Positions 1 to 11,476 of a stretch of 64,000 nucleotides of DNA are shown one piece after another (the first letter of the stretch is position 1; every line of letters starts with the position of its first letter). The stretch comes from an uncultured Marinobacter sp. Lineage in GTDB: Bacteria; Pseudomonadota; Gammaproteobacteria; Pseudomonadales; Oleiphilaceae. Under the pieces are notes generated by a model. The model saw only the letters and a list, made by a program, of their open reading frames with translations. It searched no databases and was not told the origin of the DNA. The position numbers were made by a program, and so were the translations under genes. The stretch is from positions 434,001-498,000 of the forward strand of contig NZ_CAMPJO010000001.1 of NCBI RefSeq assembly GCF_946886895.1. The letters are read 5' to 3'.

Positions 1-16
1 TAGAGTATATACTCTA
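1..16. promoter_or_regulatory. 16-bp perfect palindrome, candidate operator
   Basis: TAGAGTATATACTCTA equals its own reverse complement over all 16 bases. It lies about 95 bp upstream of the aldehyde dehydrogenase start, where an operator for a dimeric repressor (TetR, GntR or similar) would fit. It sits at the window edge, so it may belong to a gene to the left. No regulator can be named. Confidence 0.4.
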
Positions 17-111
17 ATAATACCCTCAAGCGCAAACTGAGCACTTTTTCGCCACCCACAACCAGTCGCTGTGCGCCCTGCATGGGCCATCAGCACCCAG
101 GAGAAAGCGTT

Positions 112-1557
112 ATGGGAGCCACCGTCGTCCAGCTCACCGAAAGCAAACAGCAGATCCAGCACACACACCAGGTGTTCGAGGGGCAAAAGAAGGCGTTCCG
201 GAACAATCCGATGCCATCACTGACGGAGCGTCAGGAAAACCTCAAGCGCCTCAAGCGCATGTTGCTGACCAACCAGGATCGCCTGCTGGACGCCATCGAT
301 CGGGACTTCAGCTGCCGCTCCCGGGATGAGTCGCTGATTGCCGAGGTTATGCCGTCCATCCAGAGCATCAACTACACCCTGAAGCATCTTGGCGGCTGGA
401 TGAAGCCGTCGAAACGCCACGTCTCGGTACTGTTCCAGCCTGCCAGCAACCGGGTGCATTACCAGCCCAAAGGTGTTGTTGGCGTGATTGTGCCGTGGAA
501 TTATCCCTTGTACCTGGCGGTTGGCCCCCTGGTAACGTCCCTGGCGGCGGGTAACCGCACCATGATCAAGATGTCCGAGTTCACACCCCACACGTCGGCA
601 CTGTTCCGTGAACTGGTCGAAGCGACCTTCCCGGAGGATCTGGTGTCAGTCATCAACGGCGAGGCCGACGTGGCCGCGGATTTTTCAGCCCGGCCCTTTG
701 ACCACCTGCTGTTCACGGGTTCTACTTCGGTGGGCAAACTGGTGATGCGGGCTGCGGCTGAAAACCTCACCCCGGTTACCCTGGAACTGGGCGGCAAGTC
801 GCCGGCGATTGTCTCGCCGGACGTACCCATGGAGGACGCCGCCCAGCGTCTTGCCTTCGGCAAGGCCTTGAATGCCGGGCAGACCTGCGTGGCGCCGGAT
901 TACGTGTTGTGTCCGGCCGACCGGGTGCAGGCGTTTGTGGATGAGTTCCGGGCCCGTTTCTCGGAGATGTACCCGAGTCTGCGGGATAACGACGATTTCA
1001 CGGCCATCATCAATGAGCGCCAGTACGAGCGCCTTCAGGGCTACCTGGAGGATGCCCGCGCCAAGGGTGCGGAGATCATTGAGATCAATCCCGCCCGGGA
1101 GAATCTGAAGGACGGTACCCGCAAGATTCCGTTGACGCTGGTGCTGAAGACTACGCCGGACATGAAGCTGATGCAGGACGAGATTTTCGGCCCGATTCTG
1201 CCAGTGGTGAGCTATGGCGGTCTGGATGAGGCGATTCATTACATCAATGACCGGCCGCGCCCGTTGGCGCTGTATTTCTTCGGGTATGACAAGGCCCAGC
1301 AACAGCAGGTGGTGGACCTCACGCATTCCGGTGGCATGTGCATCAACGATGCGGTGATGCACGTTGCCCAGGATGACCTGCCCTTCGGCGGGATCGGCGA
1401 TTCCGGTATGGGGCACTATCATGGCCGGGAAGGTTTTCTGACGTTCTCGCACCAGCGGGCCATTTTCAGCAAGCAGAAGTTCAACAGTGGCAAGTTCGTC
1501 TATGCGCCGCACGGAACGGCAGCGCATAAGATGGTTTATAAGTTGTTTATCCGCTAG
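112..1557 (+). CDS. Coniferyl-aldehyde-dehydrogenase-type NAD(P)-dependent aldehyde dehydrogenase
   Basis: 481-residue ALDH-superfamily enzyme expected to oxidise an aldehyde to the carboxylic acid in the cytoplasm. Visible motifs: PWNYP near residues 128-132, cofactor-binding FTGSTSVGK near 201-209, the general base Glu in LELGGK near 225, and the nucleophile Cys in GQTC near 259. The C-terminal hydrophobic tail (MVYKLFIR) fits the coniferyl/long-chain aldehyde subgroup. An in-frame ATG lies 30 bp upstream at 82, but AGGAG at 99-103 is 8 nt before the ATG at 112, so that start is used. It is followed by a Tat-exported small subunit and a GMC oxidoreductase on the same strand, suggesting an alcohol-to-aldehyde-to-acid module. 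The actual substrate cannot be read from sequence. Confidence 0.88.
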   Translation: MGATVVQLTESKQQIQHTHQVFEGQKKAFRNNPMPSLTERQENLKRLKRMLLTNQDRLLDAIDRDFSCRSRDESLIAEVMPSIQSINYTLKHLGGWMKPSKRHVSVLFQPASNRVHYQPKGVVGVIVPWNYPLYLAVGPLVTSLAAGNRTMIKMSEFTPHTSALFRELVEATFPEDLVSVINGEADVAADFSARPFDHLLFTGSTSVGKLVMRAAAENLTPVTLELGGKSPAIVSPDVPMEDAAQRLAFGKALNAGQTCVAPDYVLCPADRVQAFVDEFRARFSEMYPSLRDNDDFTAIINERQYERLQGYLEDARAKGAEIIEINPARENLKDGTRKIPLTLVLKTTPDMKLMQDEIFGPILPVVSYGGLDEAIHYINDRPRPLALYFFGYDKAQQQQVVDLTHSGGMCINDAVMHVAQDDLPFGGIGDSGMGHYHGREGFLTFSHQRAIFSKQKFNSGKFVYAPHGTAAHKMVYKLFIR

Positions 1558-1632
1558 ATCCTGGCTTGGGAGCCTGTCGAGGGCTGGTATCACTTTCCCA
1601 ACCCTCCATACAAGAAAAACGAGAACACGCTC

Positions 1633-2271
1633 ATGAACGAACGCCTCCCCGAACGATCTGGTGAATCTCAATTGTTAGCACTCGACCGCCGAAGCTTCCT
1701 GAAAACCGGACTGGGCGGCGCCCTGTTCCTGGGGACTGTCAGCCTGACGGCCGGGCTGAGCGGTTGCGCCACGCAGCCGGCCGGCAGGTTGAGTGTTGTG
1801 GGCACCCGCATGGACGCCCGATACCAGTTCCGGTTTCTGACCGACGACGACATCGTGTTGTTTGAGGCGCTGTTGCCGGCCATGATCGGGCCGGGTTTGC
1901 CGGAGCAGCCGCTGGCCAGGCGCACTGCCATTGCCGGGACGATTGAACGTATTGATGCCGGGATCCACCACTTCGGACCAGCCAATCAGAAGGAATTGCG
2001 CAGACTGTTTGATCTGCTGAACTTCGGGCTGACGCGGGTGACCATTGCCCGGGTCTGGTCCAGTTGGCCGAATGTGACCACCGCCGAGGCGGATGCGTTT
2101 CTGGAGCGCTGGCGCACCAGCAGCATTGGTCTGTTCAACAATGGCTACATTGCGCTGACCAAGATCAGTAATGTGGCGTTTTACGGTTACCGGGATTTCT
2201 GGCATCTGTCCGGTTATCCCGGCCCGCCCCAGTGGGCGGTGGATGCTCTGCCTCAATTCAACCATGCCTGA
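1633..2271 (+). CDS. Tat-signal small subunit, gluconate 2-dehydrogenase subunit 3-like
   Basis: 212-residue protein with a twin-arginine signal: RRSFLK near residues 19-24, then a hydrophobic stretch and an LSGC lipobox-like sequence, so it is probably exported folded and perhaps lipid-anchored. The rest is short and helical without an obvious catalytic motif. Its size, Tat signal and position directly before a GMC oxidoreductase match the gluconate-2-dehydrogenase subunit-3 family, which partners flavoprotein dehydrogenases and helps their export. Only 27 bp separate its stop from the GMC start, so translational coupling is likely. The role as partner subunit is inferred from context. Confidence 0.7.
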   Translation: MNERLPERSGESQLLALDRRSFLKTGLGGALFLGTVSLTAGLSGCATQPAGRLSVVGTRMDARYQFRFLTDDDIVLFEALLPAMIGPGLPEQPLARRTAIAGTIERIDAGIHHFGPANQKELRRLFDLLNFGLTRVTIARVWSSWPNVTTAEADAFLERWRTSSIGLFNNGYIALTKISNVAFYGYRDFWHLSGYPGPPQWAVDALPQFNHA

Positions 2272-2298
2272 TTGCCAGCGGATCTGACGGAGCCAACC

Positions 2299-4433
<2,135 letters not shown>

Positions 4434-4435
4434 GA

Positions 4436-4473
4436 GCCGGAGGACAGCCCCAACGGGCGTTCCGCCGTCCGGC
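4436..4473. terminator. Stem-loop between convergent genes
   Basis: GCCGGA at 4436-4441 pairs with TCCGGC at 4468-4473, and GCCC at 4447-4450 pairs with GGGC at 4455-4458. It lies between the converging coaD and DUF945 genes. There is no T-run on either side, so intrinsic termination is not certain. Confidence 0.35.
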
Positions 4474-4480
4474 ATTGACG

Positions 4481-5758
4481 CTATAGCATGGGCGGCAGGG
4501 GAATCGGCTGATCGTTCACCGTCAGCACCAGGTCGGCCATGACCGCCTGCATCACCAGTTCATCACCCTTCTGAACCAGCAGCCCCTGCTTGATCAGGGG
4601 CGCCAACTGCATCCGCAGGTCCGGATAGTCTTCGGCCAGGGCCGCGGGCAGGCTCAGGTTCAGGTGACCGGTCAGCCGGTGCATCACCATCAGCATTTCG
4701 GTTTTTTCACGGGCGGTCAGTTGCGGATGCTCTATCACCGCATTGCCGGTAACCGCGCCTTCCGGCGTCATCACCCTCAATGATGTCATCGCGGCCGAGA
4801 ACCCGGCGGCAGCCAGGTTTCGGATCGCCGTGTTCACCCGCTCCATGACCGCCATCTGCTGTTCGATATGGGCGGCACCGGTTTGCCCGGACAGCGCCAG
4901 CATCCGCAACTCCGTGAGGCTGTCGGTCAGCAGGCTCCAGCTCGCCACATCCAGATTCCCGAAGGTAAATCCCAGGTGGTGGGGCCCCATGGCGTCATCG
5001 CCGATGCTTAGCCGGTCGAGATCGAGGGACAGCGATGAATCCAGGCGGGTGTCGTTCTCTGTAACCTCGGTCTCGCTCCGCACCGTCAGCCCCGACAGCG
5101 TGACCGGTGGTGCGTCCGCGCGCGACATTGCCACGGTGCCCGCCGACAGCTCGCCCTTCCCGGTCCACAGATCCCCCGACAGGTGCGTCATGCTCTGTTC
5201 CATGTGAACATCGTTGATGTTCAGGTCGAACCCGGTCCCCTCCAGGCGCAGTGCCGGCCAGACCATCAGTGCGTCGATCTCGGACCCCAGATTACCGATG
5301 TCGACCCGGACCAGGCCACCACTGCTGCGCAGGGTCGCGTCGGCCTCCACATTGGGGATCGCCATGGCCGGGGCAGTCAGTTCCAGGGTTGCCGTTCCCC
5401 ACAGCCGGCTCTCCAGGGTCAGCGTCGGCGCCTTATCCGGGAACCAGTCGGCGTTCCAGCCGCCCGCCGGTTCAAAATCCATCAGGCTGCCAAGCACGCC
5501 ATGGCTGACGCTGGCCTGGTAGGGTATGCGTTGCCGCTCGCCGGTTTCCGGATGCTTTACCACCAGCTCGCCCTCCAGTTCGGCACTCAGGAGGCCCCGG
5601 CGATAGGCGTCGGTTTGCACCTGCAGCACCGGCTGGGACTGGTTCAGCTCCCGGGTCGCCTGTTGCCATTGCATCTCGGTCACGTAGCCGATGCCCCAGG
5701 GCATGGCACCGGCTACCAGCAGCACCGCGGCCCCGGCAATAATCCATCGTGTTTTCAA
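4481..5758 (-). CDS. DUF945 (YdgA-like) envelope protein
   Basis: 425-residue protein with one N-terminal membrane segment (about residues 5-22, WIIAGAAVLLVAGAMPWGIG) followed by a long beta-rich, probably periplasmic, region. The architecture and the ATRELNQSQP / YRRGLLSAE segments after the anchor resemble YdgA-type DUF945 proteins, whose molecular role is poorly known. Its start lies 23 bp downstream of the ppk stop on the same strand, so the two may be co-transcribed. Confidence 0.75.
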   Translation of the reverse strand: MKTRWIIAGAAVLLVAGAMPWGIGYVTEMQWQQATRELNQSQPVLQVQTDAYRRGLLSAELEGELVVKHPETGERQRIPYQASVSHGVLGSLMDFEPAGGWNADWFPDKAPTLTLESRLWGTATLELTAPAMAIPNVEADATLRSSGGLVRVDIGNLGSEIDALMVWPALRLEGTGFDLNINDVHMEQSMTHLSGDLWTGKGELSAGTVAMSRADAPPVTLSGLTVRSETEVTENDTRLDSSLSLDLDRLSIGDDAMGPHHLGFTFGNLDVASWSLLTDSLTELRMLALSGQTGAAHIEQQMAVMERVNTAIRNLAAAGFSAAMTSLRVMTPEGAVTGNAVIEHPQLTAREKTEMLMVMHRLTGHLNLSLPAALAEDYPDLRMQLAPLIKQGLLVQKGDELVMQAVMADLVLTVNDQPIPLPPML

Positions 5759-5781
5759 ACTGTCGCTCCGTTGGCGGGAAA

Positions 5782-7923
5782 TCAGGGTTTGCTGGTCAGT
5801 CGTTCCATCAGTACCAGTTGTGAGGCCAGGCGGTCGTCCCCCTCGGCCGGCTGGTTCTGGATGTAACTGCCGTCCGGCTGCAGCACCCAGGACTGGCAGT
5901 TGTCCGCCAGGTAGGTATCCAGGTCTTCCCGCAAGCGCGCGACCAGGGCCGGGTCCTCAATCGGGAACGCGGTTTCGATGCGGCTGAGCAGATTACGCTC
6001 CATACCGTCGGCACTGGAGGCGTACACTTCGGGACGGCCGTTATTGCCAAAATAGTACACCCGGGTGTGCTCAAGGAAGCGACCAATGATGGAGCGCACC
6101 CGGATATTGTCAGACAGCCCCGGCACTTCCGGCCGCAGGCAGCAAACACCCCGCACAATCAGGTCGATCTTCGCCCCGGCCTGGGAGGCGCGATACAGCG
6201 CCTTGATCATCTGGAGCTCGGTCAGGGCATTGAATTTTATGATAATCCGGCCCTTGCTTCCCAGCCCGGCTTCCCGCTCGATCAGGCTGAGCAGGCAGGT
6301 GTGCAGCGTGAACGGCGAGTGGAACAGCTTTTTGATCTTCAGGGCCTTGCCCATGCCCGTCAGCTGCTGGAACAACTTGTTGACATCATCACCGATGGAC
6401 TCGTCGCAGGTCAGGAAACTGTAGTCGGTATACAACCGTGCATTCACGGCATGGTAGTTGCCCGTACCCAGGTGCACATAGCGACGCAGGCGCCCTTCCT
6501 CCCGGCGGACGATCAGGATCATCTTGGCGTGGGTTTTGTAGCCCACCACCCCGTACACCACAATAACGCCGGCTTCCTGCAGGCGGCTGGCCAGTTCCAG
6601 GTTCTCGGCCTCACTGAACCGGGCCCGCAGCTCGATCACGGCGGTCACTTCCTTGCCGCGCCTGGCCGCATCGGCCAGGGCCTCGACGATTTCCGAGTCG
6701 GCGCCGGTACGATACAGCGTCTGGCGAATGGCCAGTACTTGTGGGTCCTTCGCGGCCTGGCGCAACAGATCCACCACTGGGCTGAAGTTCTCGTAGGGGT
6801 GCAGCAGCAGAATCGGGCGCTTGCGGATGGAATCGAACATCGATTCCTTGCTACGGATCTGCCGGGGAATGGAGGGGGAAAACCCGGAGTACGTTAGGTC
6901 CGGACGATCCACCAGGCCGCCCACCGCGAGTAAGCGGGTCAGGTTTACCGGGCCGTGAACCTGATACAGGTCCCGTTCGGACAGGCCAAATTCGGTTAAC
7001 AGAAACTGGACCAGCTCCTGGGGGCAGTTATCCGCTACTTCCAGGCGCACACCATCACCGAACCGGCGGCTGAGCAGCTCACCGCGCAGGGCCGAGGCCA
7101 GGTCTTCCAGGTCGTCTTCCAGTTCCAGGTCGGCGTTGCGGGTAAGCCGGAACTGGTAGCAGCCTTTCACTTCCATACCCGGGAACAGCTCATCGGCATG
7201 GGCGTGAATCATGGACGACAGGAACACCATGTTCTCGCCGCCATTGCAGACGTCGTCTGGCAGGCGCACCAGGCGCGGCAGGGAGCGGGGCGCCGGCACA
7301 ATGGCCATCCCGGTTTCCCGGCCGAACGCGTCCTTGCCATCCAGCTCAACGATGAAGTTCAGGCTCTTGTTGACCAGGCGGGGAAACGGATGGGACGGAT
7401 CCAGCCCGATCGGGCTGACCACCGGCAGAATCTCTTCATCAAAATAGTTGCGCACCCACTCCGCCTGCTCCGGGGTCCACTCCCGGCGCCGGACAAAATG
7501 GATGTTCTCCCGTTCCATTTCCGGAATCAGGACATTGTTCAGGATGTCGTACTGCTCGCGGATGTACTCATGGGCAACGCGGCTGATGTCAGCCAGGGCC
7601 TGCTCTGGCATCATGCCGTCGGCATTGACGGTTTCCCGGCCATACTTCATCTGCTGACGCAGGCCGGCCACCCGAATCTCGAAAAACTCGTCCATGTTGC
7701 TGCTGAAAATACAGCAGAAAATCAGCCGGTTAATCAGCGGATGGGTCGTATCCAGGGCCTGTTTCAACACCCGGTAATTGAACTGCAGCTGGCTCAGTTC
7801 CCGGTTGAAGTAGTTCTCACGAGCGTCGAGATTGACCTCCTCACCCACCGGCGGGACTTCTACCGGGGCGGGCACACTCTGCTCTCCGCCCGGTGCCAAA
7901 TGCTTCGCCGTTTCCGTTGTCAT
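5782..7923 (-). CDS. ppk: Polyphosphate kinase 1
   Basis: 713-residue enzyme that reversibly polymerises the ATP gamma-phosphate into polyphosphate. The N-terminal domain begins at YFNRELSQLQFNYRVL. The autophosphorylated His is in GYKTHAKM (about residue 465), with the downstream YVHLGTGNYH motif and a second conserved His in FLEHTRVYYF. Length is normal. hemB is immediately upstream on the same strand, an arrangement also found in Pseudomonas. No Pho box was seen in the 58-bp gap, although phoB and phoR are in this window. Confidence 0.96.
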   Translation of the reverse strand: MTTETAKHLAPGGEQSVPAPVEVPPVGEEVNLDARENYFNRELSQLQFNYRVLKQALDTTHPLINRLIFCCIFSSNMDEFFEIRVAGLRQQMKYGRETVNADGMMPEQALADISRVAHEYIREQYDILNNVLIPEMERENIHFVRRREWTPEQAEWVRNYFDEEILPVVSPIGLDPSHPFPRLVNKSLNFIVELDGKDAFGRETGMAIVPAPRSLPRLVRLPDDVCNGGENMVFLSSMIHAHADELFPGMEVKGCYQFRLTRNADLELEDDLEDLASALRGELLSRRFGDGVRLEVADNCPQELVQFLLTEFGLSERDLYQVHGPVNLTRLLAVGGLVDRPDLTYSGFSPSIPRQIRSKESMFDSIRKRPILLLHPYENFSPVVDLLRQAAKDPQVLAIRQTLYRTGADSEIVEALADAARRGKEVTAVIELRARFSEAENLELASRLQEAGVIVVYGVVGYKTHAKMILIVRREEGRLRRYVHLGTGNYHAVNARLYTDYSFLTCDESIGDDVNKLFQQLTGMGKALKIKKLFHSPFTLHTCLLSLIEREAGLGSKGRIIIKFNALTELQMIKALYRASQAGAKIDLIVRGVCCLRPEVPGLSDNIRVRSIIGRFLEHTRVYYFGNNGRPEVYASSADGMERNLLSRIETAFPIEDPALVARLREDLDTYLADNCQSWVLQPDGSYIQNQPAEGDDRLASQLVLMERLTSKP

Positions 7924-7947
7924 GATTCCGATTCCCGTCAGAAAGAC

Positions 7948-7963
7948 CGGCTGCCAACAGCCG
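7948..7963 (-). terminator. Weak intrinsic terminator after hemB
   Basis: CGGCTG(CCAA)CAGCCG is a perfect 6-bp stem. Read on the minus strand it is followed by GTCTTTCTG, a T-rich but interrupted tail, 18 nt past the hemB stop. It could attenuate read-through into ppk. Confidence 0.4.
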
Positions 7964-7981
7964 ATACCAGGGTGTATGTGT

Positions 7982-9112
<1,131 letters not shown>

Positions 9113-9137
9113 TTAGGCACGGGTGATGACAGGGGTA

Positions 9138-10166
9138 TTACCGGATGGAGTCCAGCGCCCGGGCCCGAATCTGCTCGGTTTCACTGAAGTGCCGGGCCCG
9201 GAGCCGCTCCATGGCCGTGTCGAGATCCGGCCCCGCCAGCCCTGACGACAGCAGTGCGTCCCGCTCATGGGAATAGGCCTGCCAGCGGCGATCCCAGGTG
9301 CGCTGCTGCGCCTCCAGATCCGCCAGCCTGGCGGCGTTGTCGGCACCAAACGCCTGCCGCCGCCAGGCCTGCAGCGCCTCCGGATCTCCGGCCAGTTGCT
9401 CGCGCACGCGCGCATACTCAGCAAACCGACGGGTTTCCTGACGGGCCTGCCGGATCGGCTCCGGCAACGCCGCCTCTGCCGCCTCAAGCGCGGCCGCCCG
9501 GGCCTCTGGCGTCATCCCGGCATTGGCAATACGGCGCTTTTCAAGCTGAAAGCGATCCACCGCTTCATCGGTAGCAAAAAACGCGTCCGCCGTTTCCGCA
9601 TCCAGCCAGGTCCGTCTCAGCGCGTGAATTTCCTCCATCCTCCGCTGCATCTCACTGGCTGTCAGCGGCCCCGCGTTGTTGTAAGCGGATTCCAGATCGG
9701 ACACCGCAAGCTTGTAGTCGAGATAGGCCCCCAGGGTGGCCAGTGCCTGGTCCCTGGCCGGCTGCTCCAGGGCGGCCAGGGAGGTGCGGATACGCCTTAC
9801 CAGCTGGGGCAGCGACTCCTCCCCCAGCGCCGAGAGAAAGTACTCGAACATCTGCCGGAGTTCGGCGGTGGGAATCAGGTTGCCCAGCCGATCAACCCGG
9901 GCCCAGCCCGAGGGCACCGAAGTGCCCAACAGCGACGGCGGCAGGTGATCCGGAACCACCACACCTTCCTCCGACTGCGCCACCAGCACCGACGGGGCGG
10001 TCTGCTCCGGCATGGCCCCGGGGCTAACGGAAGCCGAGCCGGCGGTAGTCGACGCAGGGGTGGCCCGGGCAGCCGTATCCGGGGGACCAGAGATCATCAG
10101 CCGGAAAGCCAGAACAACTGCTATGATCACTGACACAAGCAACAGAGCGCGAACGGCGGGTTTCAT
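9138..10166 (-). CDS. lifO: Lipase-specific foldase (lipase chaperone)
   Basis: 342-residue membrane-anchored steric chaperone. It has an N-terminal membrane segment (ALLLVSVIIAVVLAFRLMI), then an Ala/Pro/Ser-rich linker, then a long helical domain. The family signature RxxFDY(F/C)LSA appears as LRQMFEYFLSALGE. ATG 10166 is preferred because it places the charged MKPAVR just before the hydrophobic anchor; an earlier in-frame start would add an Arg/His-rich stretch. Lif genes normally follow the lipase gene, but no lipase lies next to it, so the client is encoded elsewhere or lost. Confidence 0.85.
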   Translation of the reverse strand: MKPAVRALLLVSVIIAVVLAFRLMISGPPDTAARATPASTTAGSASVSPGAMPEQTAPSVLVAQSEEGVVVPDHLPPSLLGTSVPSGWARVDRLGNLIPTAELRQMFEYFLSALGEESLPQLVRRIRTSLAALEQPARDQALATLGAYLDYKLAVSDLESAYNNAGPLTASEMQRRMEEIHALRRTWLDAETADAFFATDEAVDRFQLEKRRIANAGMTPEARAAALEAAEAALPEPIRQARQETRRFAEYARVREQLAGDPEALQAWRRQAFGADNAARLADLEAQQRTWDRRWQAYSHERDALLSSGLAGPDLDTAMERLRARHFSETEQIRARALDSIR

Positions 10167-10347
10167 TAACAATGGGCGACTCCGGTAACAACTGTGGCGG
10201 GTTCGGGCATGAACCACCCACACAGGTGAATGCCGGGCCAGCATAGACCATGGCGGCACCCGATACCGAGACCGGCGTCAAACCCGGCGCATGCGTTAGT
10301 GGCAGCAGCACCGGAGCCCAGAAGGCTCCGATGTCTGTCAGGAACGA

Positions 10348-10569
10348 TCAGAGAGAACGGTTATTGAAACCCACTTCAACCTTACGGGGCGTATCGGATC
10401 GGAACGTGGTGTCCACCTCCTGAATCCGGCCGCCCTGGTTCAGGAACGCCTCAATATCCGCTTGCAGCTGAGCGCGCACCCGCGCCCGGCCGGCAATGGA
10501 ATGACTGTCATCGCTATCGCCAGTCCAGCTTCCGGACGGCTCCAGGTTGCTTTCGTCGAACTCACTCAT
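10348..10569 (-). CDS. Small acidic protein, SutA-like
   Basis: 73-residue protein: an acidic Ser/Asp-rich N-terminus (MSEFDESNLEPSGSW), a helical middle, and the C-terminal pattern AFLNQGGRIQEV. Small gammaproteobacterial proteins with AFLxxGGxIQEV include SutA, a Pseudomonas RNA-polymerase-associated slow-growth regulator, which I recall as similar; the assignment is tentative. GGAG lies 8 nt before the chosen ATG; a longer in-frame start at 10647 would add a Cys-rich stretch not expected for this family. It is followed by an AT-rich 270-bp divergent region shared with the TetR gene. Confidence 0.6.
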   Translation of the reverse strand: MSEFDESNLEPSGSWTGDSDDSHSIAGRARVRAQLQADIEAFLNQGGRIQEVDTTFRSDTPRKVEVGFNNRSL

Positions 10570-10808
10570 GGCCTTTTCTCCATCAACGAAAACATCAATA
10601 CAAGTGCCGCAACCCCGCGGGGGCCTACACTCCGTCTCGACGAACAACCGTCTGCGGCCTCGTCTTGGCGTCTTTATAATCTGCTTTTCGTGACCGCGCT
10701 ATTTATTGGCAACGTCTTTTTTGTAATTTTTTGTAACTACAAATAACACCATGAATTTAAAGTATAAAATAGAAGCATATTCGAGCCCTGTTCGATTGAC
10801 ACAAAAAA

Positions 10809-10822
10809 TGAATAATGATTCA
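10809..10822. promoter_or_regulatory. Inverted repeat upstream of tetR, candidate operator
   Basis: TGAAT(AATG)ATTCA lies 20 bp before the TetR start and 8 bp after a consensus -35-like TTGACA at 10796-10801. The position suits an autoregulatory operator. The 5-bp arms are short, so chance cannot be excluded. The rest of 10570-10841 is AT-rich, with a tandem TTTTTTGTAA-type repeat near 10720-10740, and contains no gene. Confidence 0.3.
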
Positions 10823-10841
10823 CTACTTATAGGGAGCCGGC

Positions 10842-11474
10842 ATGGCCTATCGTGAAACAGAGAAGATGCGCCAGCGCAAGGCAGAGGCGCGCAAACGGAT
10901 CATTAAATGCACCAACGAGTGCGTGGCGGAAGGCGGCTTCCGAAGCGCCCGGATCACCCGGATTGCCGGCCTGGCCGGAGTCGCCACCGGGTCAATCTAC
11001 CGCCACTTTGAATCTCGCGAGGATCTGTTTGCGGAAATTTTCCGGCGGGCCACCCAGCGGGAAGTGGACAAGGTAGCCGAGGCTCTGGCAACCCCCGGCA
11101 ACGCCGCCGAGCGCCTGGAGAGCGCACTGAGGCAATTCGCCGAAAGGGCCCTGAAAGGCCCGGTGATGGCCTGGTCACTGATTGCCGAGCCGGTCGACCC
11201 GAAAGTGGAAGAGGAGCGGCTGGCGTACCGAAAGGCCTACGCCAACCTGTTTGAACAAGCGATCCGGGAAGGCATCGAAGACGGATGCATTCCCGATCAG
11301 GACGCCCGCCAGAGCAGCACCTGCCTGGTGGGCGCCATTGCAGAGAGCCTGGTGGGCCCGCTTTCACCCACCCAGAGAGATCAAGGCGCTGCACCCCGAA
11401 CCGAGAATAACGACCCACTGGTCAATTCCATTATTCGCTTTTGCATGCAGGGGTTGACCGGTACCAGGAGCTAA
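10842..11474 (+). CDS. TetR-family transcriptional regulator
   Basis: 210-residue repressor. The N-terminal helix-turn-helix is clear: RIAGLAGVATGSIYRHFESREDLF, about residues 44-67, followed by a divergent all-helical ligand domain. AGGGAG precedes the ATG. Its stop is 2 bp before the AidB-like acyl-CoA dehydrogenase start, so the two form one operon and the regulator probably responds to a fatty or branched acyl-CoA handled by that enzyme (inference). Confidence 0.9.
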   Translation: MAYRETEKMRQRKAEARKRIIKCTNECVAEGGFRSARITRIAGLAGVATGSIYRHFESREDLFAEIFRRATQREVDKVAEALATPGNAAERLESALRQFAERALKGPVMAWSLIAEPVDPKVEEERLAYRKAYANLFEQAIREGIEDGCIPDQDARQSSTCLVGAIAESLVGPLSPTQRDQGAAPRTENNDPLVNSIIRFCMQGLTGTRS

Positions 11475-11476
11475 CC

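Noticed and set aside
7924..7981. Pho box before ppk
   Set aside because: No pair of CTGTCAT-like half-sites 4 bp apart; the gap holds only a weak terminator.
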